Positions 46,171 through 58,059 are shown, numbered from the stretch's first letter. The stretch: 64,000 nt of DNA from Cavia porcellus (GCF_034190915.1 NW_026947486.1:28431344-28495343); one strand, 5' to 3'. Made by a program: numbers and translations. The notes: a model not told the origin generated them from the sequence alone.

Positions 46171-48480
46171 GATCTCAATTTTTAGATGTCACTCATATGA
46201 GAAAAATGTGTTTTCAGTGTTCAAAATAGTCTAGCATGTGCCATAAGCTTGTATAATAAATTTGTGCCATGAGCTTGTGTAATGAATTTAGGGTCACAAT
46301 GTCCACAAGAGCTGGAACCATAAAATAGACAACTGAATTTATTTGACAGCAATTCATTATTCACCATTGGATCTCATTACATTGTGTGCCATTCATGTAA
46401 GACTGTTTTAAAGAGAATTTTCAAGCCTTACTGTAAATTGCTCAGTTTCTATTTTAAGTATTTATTCTTGCCCCCCATTTATTTTCGTGCTGGAATGCTA
46501 AACTTTTTGCACTGACATTTATTGAGCAGGGAAATACAAGCATCAGTTCCTACTATATATTCAGATATGGAGATGGCATCAAGAGTACATAATTGGCTTA
46601 CAAAATCATATTGTCTACATTTTCTCACTATAAACCTACTCAAACTGTTATAAGCTTGTGGATGCCACTTGCTTCCATGAGTTCAGTACAATAATGACCT
46701 TGAGATCCACATTTAACAGAGCCATAAAGTTGATTGCTTTTCTACATGAAAATTTCCCACACTGCCTAGATGATTGTATATAGCATTTGATATCCATTAC
46801 GAATAGGGAGGATTAGATCTCAATCTCTTATTTTTTTACTTAACAGCAGCTGTGATTGACATAAAAGAGGAGGGTAGAAGCAGCGGCATGTTCTGCACCA
46901 TCAGAAAGGCTTTGCAATTATTACTGATTCTGCATATTGCATTGTCTTATCATATTGAACTCCTAATATTTTGAGATTACTCAGTGCTACAGTTCAAAAT
47001 GGTAAAGTCCTAATTGCTGACACTATCTCTCTAGTCATAGACAATGTTTTCACCCAGAAATACAGAATTATTTTGCAATTAGTATTATATGTTTTCAACT
47101 TCTAGCCAACTTGGGATAGCACAATGGCAAAGTTACTTATTTGAGAAATTAAATGCATTCTAGTTTAGAAAAATAGCATTTTACATTTTGTCCTATCACT
47201 TAGACATTGTGGCTAGGACATTCTTCCAGGATAGTAGTAATGCTAATATCATTCTACATGGTTTTTAAATGAATTTACATGGGGGGGGGGTCGGCTTCTC
47301 ATTCCTAAGTGGATAACTTTACCATCCCCATATACCTAATCTGATGAAGTAAGGGTCCAAATACTATTAAATGTCCTGATCTACAGTGTACACAGGGTTT
47401 GTTTGTCTCAGACATATCCCTGAGAGGGGAACAAAGAATCTATAGTTTACTTATTGTTTCCTCACAATATTTCTAAGGGTTTTATGGATGAGTTAAATCA
47501 TGAGACAGTCCCACTATTTACATTCTTTGTTCATAAATATTATTTTCTTGGCCAACTAATTGCTTAAGTGAATCAACATAAATACAAGTGATTTGGCAGT
47601 GTTCTGTCCCTGGCATAATTTGTTTCCCTGCACTTTCTCTCAGTATTATTATATGTCTTTGCAACTATTCTCTGAAAGAGGACAAAAATTTATGCCGACC
47701 CAAGGTAAATCTCAGTATTGTTTTTATAGGCCAGAGGTTAACCATCATGGTGGTAGACAAGTTGCTTTACCTGGTAACCAACAAATAATGAATATTTTAA
47801 GCCTCTGTCCTAGAACCTAATTCTAGGCACTTAAAGCAAAAGCATTTTCTTCATTTTACCTAGTAAAGTTTATTATTCAAAACTACTGTGATAGTTAGAG
47901 TATAGGTATTTACTCAGAATACTGAGACCCACTTACTACAGAGGGAGATGAAATGGGCAGCAGATAAACACACATACAGACATTATAGGTTTCATTAAAG
48001 GAGAATATTTAGCTTAAGGAAATTTAACTTTTATAGTGGACAGTAAGTATACCTTTTCTTTACTCTAAAAAGAGACATTATATACGTTATACTGCAGTTA
48101 GATTTCCTACCTTTTACTATATTGGAAATTACTTTCTCTTTTTTGTAAAGACTTCCAATGTTTAAATAACTATCAAAGGAATAAGGAATAACAGGTGGGG
48201 ATTTGCTTATAAGGATAGAAACTAATGACATCCATGCAGCACTGTCTTTCAACAATGCAAAAGAGTGAAACTGGCAGAAAATTCTAACTCCATAACCCCT
48301 AGATCATGACAAATTAATTTTTAACATAAAGCTCCAAGTAGTAATGAATAAGACCTCTGAATTGTTTACTGGTGGCCAGAGAAAATTGTCAAAGTTGATA
48401 CATGTTGTTGACTTGAAACATATGAAATGTTACATGATTTCAATTTCCATTTTCCTGAGTTCTAGTAAGATTCATAAACA
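46171..48480. other. Unassigned intergenic DNA
   Basis: I see no gene, SINE or young LINE. A run of ten G lies at 47281-47290. Open frames here are short and without recognisable similarity. Ancient repeat debris may be present. Confidence 0.4.
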
Positions 48481-48496
48481 GAAAAGGTGTTTGTTG

Positions 48497-48592
48497 TAGG
48501 GGACTGGGGATTTAGCTCAGCGGGCGTAAGTGCCTGCCTTGCAGGCAGGCAGTCATGAGTTCGATCTCTGGTACCGGAAAAAAAAAAGAAAA
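48497..48592 (+). mobile_element. ID-like SINE
   Basis: The core GGGGACTGGGGATTTAGCTC, then GCCTTGCAGGCAGGCAGTCA and GAGTTCGATCTCTGG, leads to an A-rich tail. GAAAAGGTGTTTGTTG (48481-48496) recurs with one mismatch at 48593-48608 as target-site duplication. Confidence 0.92.
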
Positions 48593-48608
48593 GAAAAGCT
48601 GTTTGTTG

Positions 48609-49188
48609 AGCATCCTATGCGCACCAGTTACTTAACATATACCAGAGAATATAAAGGAACAAAAATCATGAAATTATATAGCTTACACTATGGCAAGGGG
48701 AAAAACAAAACATGCTTGAAACAGATTATGTATGTAAGAACATATTATGCTCTTACATCATAGAAAGAAATAGTGAATAATGTACAATATTAAGGCAATA
48801 TATTTTTACCATGTGACCTGCTTTCTAAATTGCATATATTTGGTCAACATTTATTGAATGCTTGCAGCTTTTTTGAGTATGATATATATTCTATTTGTAT
48901 TAAAATTCAAATTTTATAACCTTCTCTATATTCCACCACTACATACAGGACAAGTTTGCAAACAGAATGTTGCACATTTCATATAATGACACAGAACAAA
49001 ATCTGAATTTTGTGGTTTAAAAGACTTCCTAAATTTCAAAAGAAAAAATATATACCCTCAATCTGTAACTTTTGTTACTATCAAAGGCAGAGCACTGATT
49101 TAAAGAATACTTAAGTACTTTCAGATGATAAGAAACATAATTATTATCATACAATTTGTGCAATTTCTCTTTATTACTGCCATAGTTA
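48609..49188. other. Unassigned intergenic DNA
   Basis: AT-rich sequence with no recognisable gene or repeat apart from short A/T runs. Confidence 0.4.
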
Positions 49189-49192
49189 TACA

Positions 49193-49247
<55 letters not shown>

Positions 49248-49266
49248 GGCGGGAGGGAGGGAGGGA

Positions 49267-49328
<62 letters not shown>
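49189..49328. repeat. Compound (CA)n-(GGGA)n-(GA)n microsatellite
   Basis: About 57 bases of CA repeats are followed by a GGGAGGGAGG linker and about 65 bases of GA repeats. The long open frames through it (Thr-His and Arg-Glu repeats on one strand, Ser-Leu and Cys-Val on the other) are artefacts of the repeat. Confidence 0.95.
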
Positions 49329-49332
<4 letters not shown>

Positions 49333-49579
49333 ATTAAAGTGGTCATGGGGAACAAAGACTCAGAAAGATTACCAGCCTGCAGCTTGGAAACTTAATGGAA
49401 TTTGGCTCTAACCTTTAATGTGATGGGAAGCTATCCACCTATTTAGAGAGGAAGGATGATGCAATATATCTTATGTTGTAATTATAATACCTCAGCAAAT
49501 ATTTTGGATAATATATGTGGGGAGAATTTAGAATAGAAAAGTAAAAAACATATCTGTGAAATAGAGGTGTTATATTTTC

Positions 49580-49581
<2 letters not shown>

Positions 49582-49622
<41 letters not shown>
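49582..49622. repeat. (AC)n microsatellite
   Basis: Twenty AC units in a row. Confidence 0.95.
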
Positions 49623-49625
<3 letters not shown>

Positions 49626-49858
49626 TTTTCTCAAACCTCTCATCTTTCCCTCATGCCCATACCAGCAATCATTTCATTTTTTTCACTCAAAATCCAAGTT
49701 CTCAGTGCCAGATTCATTCAAAACACTGCCTTGTATACTCAGTCCCTTTCTGCCAATTTCATTTGAAGTTTTTTGTTTTTTTCTAATTAATGTTACTACT
49801 GAAATAATGCACCATAACTTCTCTTGGCTACCTCCTGATTCTCCTGCTAAAATGAAAG

Positions 49859-50021
49859 TTTTGGTGTCACACACCAGTAATCCCAGCAATCTGGAAGCTG
49901 AGACAGGAGGATGGTTGTGAGTTCCAGACAAGTCTGGGATAAAAAGTGAGCTCAAGTAAAGTAGGCTTGTATAATGAGAAAATGTCTCAAAAAGACAAAA
50001 AAACAATAAAAAAAAAAAAAC
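49859..50021 (+). mobile_element. B1 (7SL-derived) SINE
   Basis: The body has CACCAGTAATCCCAGCAATC, then GCTGAGACAGGAGGATGGTT and GAGTTCCAGACAAGTCTGGG, the order of a B1 SINE, and ends AAATGTCTCAAAAAGACAAA with a long A tail. CTAAAATGAAAG flanks it (49847-49858 and 50022-50033). It is a rodent-type marker. Confidence 0.9.
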
Positions 50022-50033
50022 CTAAAATGAAAG

Positions 50034-50429
50034 CTCTATAGTGGGACCCCAGGTGTTGGCTGAGCAAAATTCTGTCACGTATGAAAGAAAATAATCTCTG
50101 CAATGTTGAGGTGGGCTTGCTTTATATAATGACTGTGGTAATCCATCAACCTCATGTCAATGTTAGTTAGACAGAATGAACTGGATTTACTAACTTCTTT
50201 AAACGTCTGGAATGTCCTTGGCTATACCACACTACCACCCCCAGCTATGCATGGAGTTAGGGAAGCTTAGGAAACAGCAATCTACTGACACTTCTTCTGT
50301 GGGAACAGAAGTATAGTTAGTACAGGGTGGAGGTACAAAATCAAGAGAAAGGACTTTGATAGGGATCTGAAGAGGATTCTATAAAGATAAGACAAAGAGG
50401 AAAAAAAACACATGAACCCATGCACTGGA
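50034..50429. other. Unassigned, downstream of SPIN2
   Basis: No recognisable repeat or gene. It precedes a possible minus-strand polyadenylation site at 50449-50454. Confidence 0.4.
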
Positions 50430-50988
50430 CACCACAGTTCTGAGGGACTTTATTGTGGTTGCCACTCCTTTTGTCCACAACAGCTCCATGTAGCATTCAT
50501 TATACAGTCAAACTAATTACTTATACAAAATCACGTTTCCCAGGCCAGCTTTCCACGGCAACTACATCACCTGGAAAGAAAGAGTTGTACACATTTGCAA
50601 TACTGCTCCCCACGGGTTTGCGGGGGCATCAACACTGTTGAAGAATTATAAGTGAGATGTAAATAGCCAGAAGCTTTGGGGGTGAGGGTCAAGAGAGAAG
50701 GGGAGTTTCTAGTGTGTGAGAACCTCCCTTTGGTGCAGCCAAATGAGGTTTCAGGCAGATGCTGAAAGAAGCATGGACCGTCAAAGTATTCCTCATGCCC
50801 TGACAGACATTAGGCTCTATCCTGTGATGCCCCAGCAAGAGGAAGACCAGTGATGGGACTGCTGTACTTGGGTTCAGCAAGGTTCCATTCTCCTGCATAG
50901 CATACTCTCCCACAGCCCAGTTTATGGAGAACCGTGTGAGTTTAGGCTGAGAATTGAGGTTCTGCTCCGCAGATGTGGCACAAACTCC
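50430..50988 (-). other. Possible terminal exon on the SPIN2 strand
   Basis: On the minus strand a good acceptor (CTTTTCTTGTTTCAG, AG at 50990-50989) is followed by an open frame from 50988 to 50689 of about 100 codons, without ATG at its start. An AATAAA signal lies at 50454-50449. The predicted peptide (GVCATSAEQNLNSQ at its start, then KLTRFSINWAVGEYAMQENG) matches no family I recognise. It could be an alternative last exon of SPIN2, the last exon of a non-coding RNA, or chance. Composition is less AT-rich than the repeats around it and it contains no recognisable repeat. Confidence 0.35.
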
Positions 50989-51671
50989 CTGAAACAAGAA
51001 AAGCCTTACAGGTATAAACTTGCCTCCTGCTTAACTCATCTGAATCATCCCCACCAAAATGCCCTTCTAGAGAACTTTCATACTTGCCTTCTTAGACAGT
51101 TGTCACTTTCTTTGTGCACAAAGCCACAGAGGTCAATGTGGATACTGCCAGGAGTCCAACTGATTCCTGAGCCTAAAATCCCTTACGAACCCCACTCTCC
51201 ACACCTCTTTTACTCTATTCTCATCCCCTCATCAGTCTTTCTTCTTAGAATTCTCCCTTGCTCAGTATCCCCTCCTTTCTGGCCTGATACCTATGACAGA
51301 CTCTGCCTGTCTGTCTGTCTCTCTCTCTGTATGTCTTAGAACTCTCTCCAGATCCCTACCAACTGGACCTCTTGTGACCATCCTTGTGGCCCTCTCTACT
51401 CAGTTCATTTTGCTTTCCTCCAAGCTCCAAGATCTCACTCTCTGTTATCCTTTGCTATTCTCCCACCTGGATGTTTCCCCTTCATAGTTTGTACCTCTTC
51501 CGGGAAGCCTCCTTCTTCCTGATCCCTTTTCTCCTGTTCTTAAACAGTGGCCTCATCCTCTCTCTTTCCCTACAGCCCATAACTAGTCCCCCCCAACGCC
51601 CTCCCCCCTTAACCAGACCAGCTAAAGGCCAGTCCATTTTCAGATGAATGATGATAGTTTCTTTGCTGCAC

Positions 51672-51677
51672 TTTATT
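51672..51677 (-). terminator. SPIN2: SPIN2 polyadenylation signal
   Basis: AATAAA on the minus strand lies about 250 bases after the SPIN2 stop codon. A T/G-rich stretch follows (AGTGCAGCAAAGAAACTATC region, then GGAC). It would give a short 3' untranslated region. Usage is inferred. Confidence 0.6.
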
Positions 51678-51926
51678 CACAGACTCAATTGACAGCTGTT
51701 CCTTCTTTTCATGCCCCATCCACCAAACACACCCAAACTTTTTAAGAGAAAGTGCCTATACACAGCATGTCACATCCACATAAATTTGTATTTTTCAGAA
51801 CAAAATTACAATTATGCTGGTCATCAGGTACCCCTAGACTTTCAATACAGTAAAAAGCAGCATTTTTTGGCATGTCTACAAATTATGGATTTATTTCCAC
51901 AAATGTGGGAAATTTTACCCCAACAT

Positions 51927-52703
51927 TTAGGACTTTTTCACCAAATCATAGACATAGATATGAAAGTCATCATCAAACTTGATGAAATACACAGAAGGTT
52001 TGGCTTCTACTTGGTGAATAACCATGCCGATTCTTTTGGAGCCATCTTCTTTGGTATATTCCACATGTTTGCCTATTAGGCCATCAACCACTCCTCCTGG
52101 CTCCCTTTCTGCTGGTGGAGACTCACTGGACTCTGGCATGATGCGGAGATCACCTTCTTTATAGTCATCTAAAAGCTGATACATGTACAAGACAGGATCC
52201 TTCTCATAGGTAATATAAAACCAGGCTTTCATGATAGGTGCTTGGGCTAGGACCATCCCCCTCCATTCATCCTTGGTACCATGCTCACCCTCAAACATAT
52301 GTTCCACTGCTTTGCCAATTATGGTATTTGCAAGGTTGGCGTCACTAACTTGTGATGATGCCACCTTGTTGGAAAGAATTTTAAGAGACAAAACTCTTTC
52401 ATCTCTGTGAAGTTCCAATCCATAGACACAGTCAATTCCATCATATTTCACTAGATAAAGAGAGGGATTTATAGGCACCTGATCCAGAACGGTCCCTTTC
52501 CACTGGGTGATGGGCTCATCGCCTTCCTTCCATCCGTGAGAAATTCTGCAGCCCACGATGTTTCTGCGGGGCTGGGATGAAGGTCTGCCTCTCTGCCTCT
52601 TCTGGGATGATTTCTTCTTTGTGAAGTTTGCTGACCCAGTGGCTCGTCCTGCAGAGGATCTGGTTTGTTGTCCTTCGGCCTCTTGTGTGTTGGAGGTCTT
52701 CAT
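51927..52703 (-). CDS. SPIN2: Spindlin family member 2, histone H3 methyl-mark reader
   Basis: The 258-residue protein is clearly a spindlin, and its sequence and length fit X-linked SPIN2 best. Spindlins are nuclear readers of H3 tails with three Tudor-like (Spin/Ssty) repeats, here at about residues 49-110, 128-190 and 209-257. The methyl-lysine cage expected from SPIN1 is complete in repeat 2 (F137, W147, Y166, Y173). The arginine-mark pocket of repeat 1 is also complete (W58, W68, Y87, Y94), and F247 is kept in repeat 3. A basic N-terminal tail ([19 protein letters not shown], residues 29-47) looks like a nuclear signal. The frame is open 21 codons further upstream, but a splice acceptor AG lies at 52707-52706, two bases before ATG 52703, so that ATG is chosen. 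The whole coding region is one exon, as in relatives. SPIN4 and SPIN1 are less likely. The frame is intact, so it is probably functional. Confidence 0.93.
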   Translation of the reverse strand: MKTSNTQEAEGQQTRSSAGRATGSANFTKKKSSQKRQRGRPSSQPRRNIVGCRISHGWKEGDEPITQWKGTVLDQVPINPSLYLVKYDGIDCVYGLELHRDERVLSLKILSNKVASSQVSDANLANTIIGKAVEHMFEGEHGTKDEWRGMVLAQAPIMKAWFYITYEKDPVLYMYQLLDDYKEGDLRIMPESSESPPAEREPGGVVDGLIGKHVEYTKEDGSKRIGMVIHQVEAKPSVYFIKFDDDFHIYVYDLVKKS

Positions 52704-52728
52704 GCCTGCAAAGACAAGGAGACAGGAT
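52704..52728 (-). promoter_or_regulatory. SPIN2: Splice acceptor of the SPIN2 coding exon
   Basis: The minus strand reads CTCCTTGTCTTTGCAG|GC and then ATG. The pyrimidine tract and CAG fit a 3' splice site placed directly before the start codon. It implies an upstream non-coding exon. Donor candidates on the minus strand are CAC|GTAAGG (intron starting at 53455) and CAA|GTGAGT (intron starting at 53197). Confidence 0.8.
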
Positions 52729-52857
52729 ACAGGCAAACACCCAGTATGCCATAAGGTCAACTTCACCCTTAGTGATGGTTCTGTTCTTGAGCCTAATGCT
52801 GTTTCCCTTGGAGCCTGCCAGCAATGCTAAGTATACTGGCAGCTGCCTGCAGTTAGT

Positions 52858-52975
52858 TCTTTCAATCTTTTTTTCTGTCTCTTTCTGTCTCTCTCCTTCT
52901 CTCTCTGTATCTCTCTCTGTCTCTTTCTCTGTCTCCCCTCCCCCTTCTCTTTTTTCTCTCACTCTCAGTCCCTCC
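52858..52975. repeat. CT-rich simple repeat in the SPIN2 intron
   Basis: TCTCTCTGT and TTTCTGTCTC units dominate about 115 bases (GA-rich on the coding strand). It lies between the acceptor and the presumed first exon. Confidence 0.85.
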
Positions 52976-53399
52976 TCCCTTTAGTCCCCCCTTCAAGCTG
53001 GAGTGAAGGGCTGGAGAGAAGGTAGTGCTGCCTGGGAGTAAGAACTCTAATCTCAGAAGGGAAAAGAGAAACTTCTGTTTTTTCAGTACCCACTTTTTGA
53101 ACTGCCCCTGGTGTCCACTCTAGAGCCTCTGCAAATCACCTATCTCTCCACCTTGTCAAAGCCCCACTGTCCTGTGTGAGTGCCCCAGATGACTCACTTG
53201 ACCCCTGCTCACTTCAGTGGTTTCCCTGGTGCCCACCTCTCCTGCTTTCCTGAGCTCATTTTCAAATCCTTGCGTGGTTTCTAAAGCCACTCCCTTTCCT
53301 GTTGCCCACGGCATTCCCCCACCCCACTCAAAGCCTGGCGCCCAACTCTACCCCTTATCTCCTGCCGGATTCCAGCCCATCCCCCTTCTTCTTCTTGGT

Positions 53400-53890
53400 C
53401 CCCACCAATTGTCTTGCCCTGCTGGGCGTCCACCGCAGGGATTCGCGAGCCTTACGTGCCCAATTCGGACACCTTGCTGCAGCCTCTGCTAAGAGCCTGT
53501 TGAGAAGGAAGATCAGCGGGCTACTATCCAGTAGAATGTGTGCTTGCCAGCGCTGAAAGGGGAGGATTCTTAGGCGAGGAGGGATCTATGCCGGCGGCGG
53601 GGCCGGTAAAACAGGATGATTCCCTGGTGTTAAGCCTGTGGGGGCGTCCTTCTTCCTCTTGGTAGCGGCGGACCTTCTGCCACCCTGGGCTTCCACTAGC
53701 CTCTGCTGTCGCTGCAGTCTCCTCCCTCTTCTCGTAGCGCAGCTTCCTGCCAGTAGAGAGGCCTCCCCTTCCTGCCCAACACACCCACCCCCACTGCAGT
53801 TCCTTTCCCCAGCAAGGGCTGGGATGGCAGGAGGAACCATTTGTCCAGGCTCCACCTCTTTCGGAAACGTATTTCAGTGTAGCCCACTAC
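53400..53890 (-). promoter_or_regulatory. SPIN2: CpG-rich probable SPIN2 promoter and 5' non-coding exon
   Basis: This is the most CpG-dense non-repeat stretch in the window (GCCGGCGGCGGGGCCGG near 53590, ATTCGCGAGCC near 53441, TAGCGGCGG near 53662), in otherwise AT-rich DNA. It lies 0.7-1.2 kb upstream of the SPIN2 coding exon. That is the expected place for a TATA-less CpG-island promoter and an untranslated first exon. Open frames of 60-90 codons here on both strands look like by-products of high GC. The exact transcription start cannot be seen. Confidence 0.6.
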
Positions 53891-55659
53891 TTGCCTGTTA
53901 AGGTTTGGCGTTTTCTGTTTTTTTTTTTTTGTCTGAAAGCCCCTTGTTTCTAAAGTGCAACTCCTCTTCTGCCATTTCAGGACCGCTTCGTGTGCTTCCT
54001 GTCTTCCAAGAAATCGTCTTTTATGTTTTCAGTAATTCCCCTATGAAGTTAGTTTTACACTTAAATTACCTTTCCTAATCTCTTAAAAGATCTTGTGAAA
54101 GAAATGTGTTAATATTTAGTCTGCCTTCTTGACCTACTTTGTGCCTAATTTTTTTTTTTAACTGCACTATTCTTGTCTGTTTGGATCTTATTTTTCTTTT
54201 TCCCTTCTGTTTTTTTCTTCCTTTCCTCCACTGAAAAATAATCAAATGCACAATGTGAACAATTTCAAATTTTCAGGAAATTGGTATGAAAAAAATGTAA
54301 CCAGCTTTACTATTTTTTCATTCCCCTAAATTCACAGGAAAATATTAATGCCCACTTATTCTTTTCCCTTTTTTAAATCTTTTATGAAAGTAAGATCATC
54401 TTTCTTGTTCAGTGTCTTGCCATGCCCTTATCCACATAGAAAAAAAAAGAGCATTTTCTCATGACATATACTTTTTGAATCATTCTTTTTTCTTTTTGTC
54501 CAAATATTTTTTTTAAGCACCTGATACCTGTTTTATTGCTTTAGGTAGATAAAATTCATTTTTACTGTGTCATAATTTTATTTTCTCTCATCACTTTATA
54601 TTTGGGGGAATATTTCCAAAACAAAATGCTATTTGATCTTTTTTATTGTAATGTGGACCTTTGGAGAAATAACTAAAAAATATTTAGGAAAAAATAGTTT
54701 TATAAATCGGGAGAAAGATAGCATAGGCTTCAAGGAGTATTAGAATGATTTTTAAAATATTTTGGGAAACTATTAAACTTATGTCCCTATCATTACTTGA
54801 TTTATTAAAATATAAGGTACAACACAATAAGATAGAACCAAAGGCAAACAAGCAAACCAGAAACCCTGTAAAAGAATATGAATATTTACTAGAAATTTAT
54901 GGTATCTGAATCAAAGGACAACCTGAAAGTTGACAGAACAACTGGGTTTAAGACAATTTCTTCAAGGAATATAAGTACTATATATAAGATAATATAAGAA
55001 GGAATATAAAAAGTACTTTTGAAAAAGTACTACAGTTTGTTAGTTTTAATTTTACTTTTAATGACATTAAGCATAAGAATAGAGGTTTACATCTAGTGAT
55101 AATGCAAATAAACATCTGTGCAATTTTTATGTGAATCAGTGAGCAGATTTGGTAGAGTTCATGGGAAGAATTGTTGAGTTATGGTTAACCCTTATACCTG
55201 GGGTATTACCCTTGAAATTTTACCCAAAAGTGAAGGATTTTACGAGGGCCATAGCCTGAAGCTCCTGGATTGGTAGCTTTAAAAAGCAGTCAGAAACTTC
55301 TGCTGAACTTCTAAATCTTTCATTAGTTCTTTGTACAATGAATAAAATTTCCTGGTTAACAAAAAACATCAAATTTTATCTTCACTTCTTACACATATTC
55401 TCCCTTTGTCTTATGTTAGTAAATATTCCCTATGCTTTCAGATTTTCAATGCCTTTGAGCAGAATTTTTGGAGATTTTAAAGGTATTTCTATCTAGAGTT
55501 TATAGATTTCTTAACAAGAAAGTTGTTTTGAATTTCTTAGTCTTCTATTATGAAAATCTCCAATGCTTCTGCTTAATATTAAATATATATGGCCATAACC
55601 AAGTTGCTCACATTAAATTTATGTAACTATCTGTAAGCCTGGAATACCTCAACAAAGTG
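53891..55659. other. Unassigned intergenic DNA upstream of SPIN2
   Basis: AT-rich sequence without a gene or clear repeat. T-rich runs near 53915 and 54150 may be old retroposon tails. Confidence 0.4.
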
Positions 55660-55900
55660 ATTTAAAAATTGTTAAGTACTTTCAACTATTCACAATATTT
55701 CCAAACCAAAAATCACCCAAATTTCCATTAACAGTATGTGAGATATGTTTTTATATGTTTATATATTATAATATGCAAAAGTGAGAATGAGTACATTGCA
55801 ACATGCAGCATGAATCTCACAAATAAGTCAAAAAACAAGTTCAGAAAATGTAAACAGACATAATATGAGTTATTTAAAATTAGAATGGCCTGACTAATCT
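55660..55900 (+). mobile_element. Old LINE-1 (L1M-like) ORF2-end fragment
   Basis: ACTATTCACAATATTTCCAA, then AAATTTCCATTAACAGTATG and CATGCAGCATGAATCTCACA follow the order of the L1 ORF2 C-terminus and early 3' region. Divergence is high. Confidence 0.5.
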
Positions 55901-56382
55901 ACTGTCTTGAAAGACAAAATAGTATTGATCTTGCAAGGATATTTTATAAATATTTGTTTGCAATTTATATTCTACCAACAGTTCACAAAATTAAAGACAA
56001 TTTCAAAAGTGTGGAGCAGAAAGGTTATACACGTGCTAAGCTACACAATCTATTGAATTGTAGTAGATACCAGTTGATATTGCAGCTAAGCATCCAATCA
56101 CAGTTCTAGTAATAATGTGAGAGAATTGTTCTGAAGACAACCTAAAAACCTAACTAGTCAGAAAATGAAATTAAAGTTACAATTGTTGGTTTAGATAGAG
56201 GCAATGAAACTGGTGATCTCTCCATTGGATGCGAGTAAACCTGAGAAGATACAAAAATTAAGTTGCTCTATTTACTTTACTATCTATCATTTGAAGACTA
56301 AAAACAAAAGCATAACAGAGAAAACAATGGAGGGAGGGTAAACAAAAGAGGGAGACTGCCTTACTGACACTTTAAGATCATG
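55901..56382. other. Unassigned intergenic DNA
   Basis: No gene or clear repeat is recognised up to the L1 tail insertion at 56397. Confidence 0.4.
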
Positions 56383-56396
56383 ATCACTGACTTTCT

Positions 56397-56721
56397 TTTA
56401 ATTAAATTAAAACTTTTTTTTATTTAAGAGGAAAAAGAGAAAAACACAAAACAAACCAAAGCGGTGTAAGGGTACACGTAATACAGGACTACAAAAAAAA
56501 AAACAAAACAAAAAAAAACAAAACAAACAAAAAAACATAACAGTAAGAAATCACCTGTTAGTAGATTACATATTATCATCTTGAAAATAGTTGCTCAAAT
56601 CACAGTATCAAAGAATACAAGGTGGACATTCAAACAGGGAGACTGCAAACAGCTGTGTTCAATGATCCAAAAACATTGATATAGTCAGCTATTTAACACC
56701 CCTAAACACACTTGCTGTTAT
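56397..56721 (-). mobile_element. 5'-truncated LINE-1 3' end (325 bp)
   Basis: The reverse complement of the young L1 3' terminus, including the AGCGGTGTAAGGGTACACGT landmark, is flanked by ATCACTGACTTTCT at 56383-56396 and 56722-56735. A CAAAA/AAAAC-rich expansion lies inside (56490-56535). It is a simple severely truncated insertion. Confidence 0.9.
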
Positions 56722-56735
56722 ATCACTGACTTTCT

Positions 56736-58059
56736 AATATTGCTTCCAAATTAAAAAAAAAAAATCAGTGTAGGTTCTTCATGGTGATGCTATTTCTTCC
56801 ACAAGTGATTGGCTTAACATGAAATTAATATGAGCTAATATTGACCAATTAGAGGTGAGACAAAAAAGTATTGGAGGACTTCTGATAACATTTCTTTACC
56901 TCTAAGAATGAGAAACAATTGCTGTAACCAATGAAGATGGCAGAATAAATAAAGGGCTGTTTTGAGATCCTTGATTTTATCATCTAGCTTTGTTAATGGC
57001 ATTCCTAGAGTCCTACTTCTGATTCTTAGCCATGTGATAGCAAGTTTTTTATAGTTAAGCTAGTTTAAGATTGGTTTTTATGTTACTTGCTTAATTGGAA
57101 AAGCAGCCCAAAATTTAAAGGATATATTATTCTCACAAAATATTATTAAAGTTTAAGTTATACAAAACAAATCTGTCTCAGCATTTCACATTAGGTTCCC
57201 ATGATGCAATATGAAGCATTGCCTCCCCATATTAAAAGCTCAGAGTTCAATGGAAAATGAGGAATAAGTAGCTATCAGAAGATCAAGAATAAAATAACAG
57301 ACACAATCCTAATGTGTACAAAATAATACACTAAAATGGGCACACAACTTCTTAAGTGAATGCTGTCAACAAATGGTGAGCTACTTATACTATTCTGAGA
57401 AGATATAGCCTTCCTGAGTCCAGTCTCTTCACTGCAAGTCTATTTTCCATGTATTTGAGAATTATCTGCCTTAAAGTAATAACTATGTTATTCTTATAAT
57501 AGTAAAAGTTGAATCACTTCTTTTTGAAAGTTTGTGTGCATTAGTATTAAAAATAATTAATTTTTAAAATTTACTAATTTAAAAAATAGTAAATTTTCTA
57601 AGATTATCAAAATCTAATACATTTTACTGTAATCTTTATAACAATACAACTATCTACAGTGAAAGACTAATTATCTTCCTCTATTCCTTTCCTCCTTAAT
57701 TTACAACCTCCAAGGAACCCCAATGTTTCTCATTCTATCTCCAAACACATTTAACTCACATTAAATACTTAACATGTATTCTTCCAAACAATTTTCTTTT
57801 TTTAAACTATTAGTTCATGTTTCAATATATTGTGACTACTATATTCACTGTAGGGAATTGGCACATGTGCATGATATTTCAATTATTTTTTTCCTTTTCC
57901 CTCCATCCTACTTTTATTTGTTTCCACCATAAGATTCATTTATTTAATAAGACTTTCTAAAGTTAATTATCATAAATACAGATTAATAGGTCAAAGGGCA
58001 CATATAAAAGGACACATTTTCTCTGATACTAAAAGTAATAAATGCAAATATAAATATTC
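56736..58059. other. Unassigned intergenic DNA
   Basis: AT-rich. No gene seen. Pyrimidine-rich stretches near 57670-57900 may be minus-strand old LINE sequence but cannot be assigned with confidence. Confidence 0.35.

Noticed and set aside
49029..49355. Open frames encoding Ser-Leu, Cys-Val, Thr-His or Arg-Glu runs
   Set aside because: They are translations of CA and GA microsatellites.
52704..52766. N-terminal 21-codon extension of SPIN2
   Set aside because: A splice acceptor AG sits at 52707-52706, so the upstream codons are intronic; the shorter start gives the family length of 258.
53217..53901. Open frames of 63-91 codons in the CpG-rich region upstream of SPIN2
   Set aside because: High GC lowers stop frequency; the frames occur on both strands and show no motif. 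The region is better explained as promoter and 5' non-coding exon.
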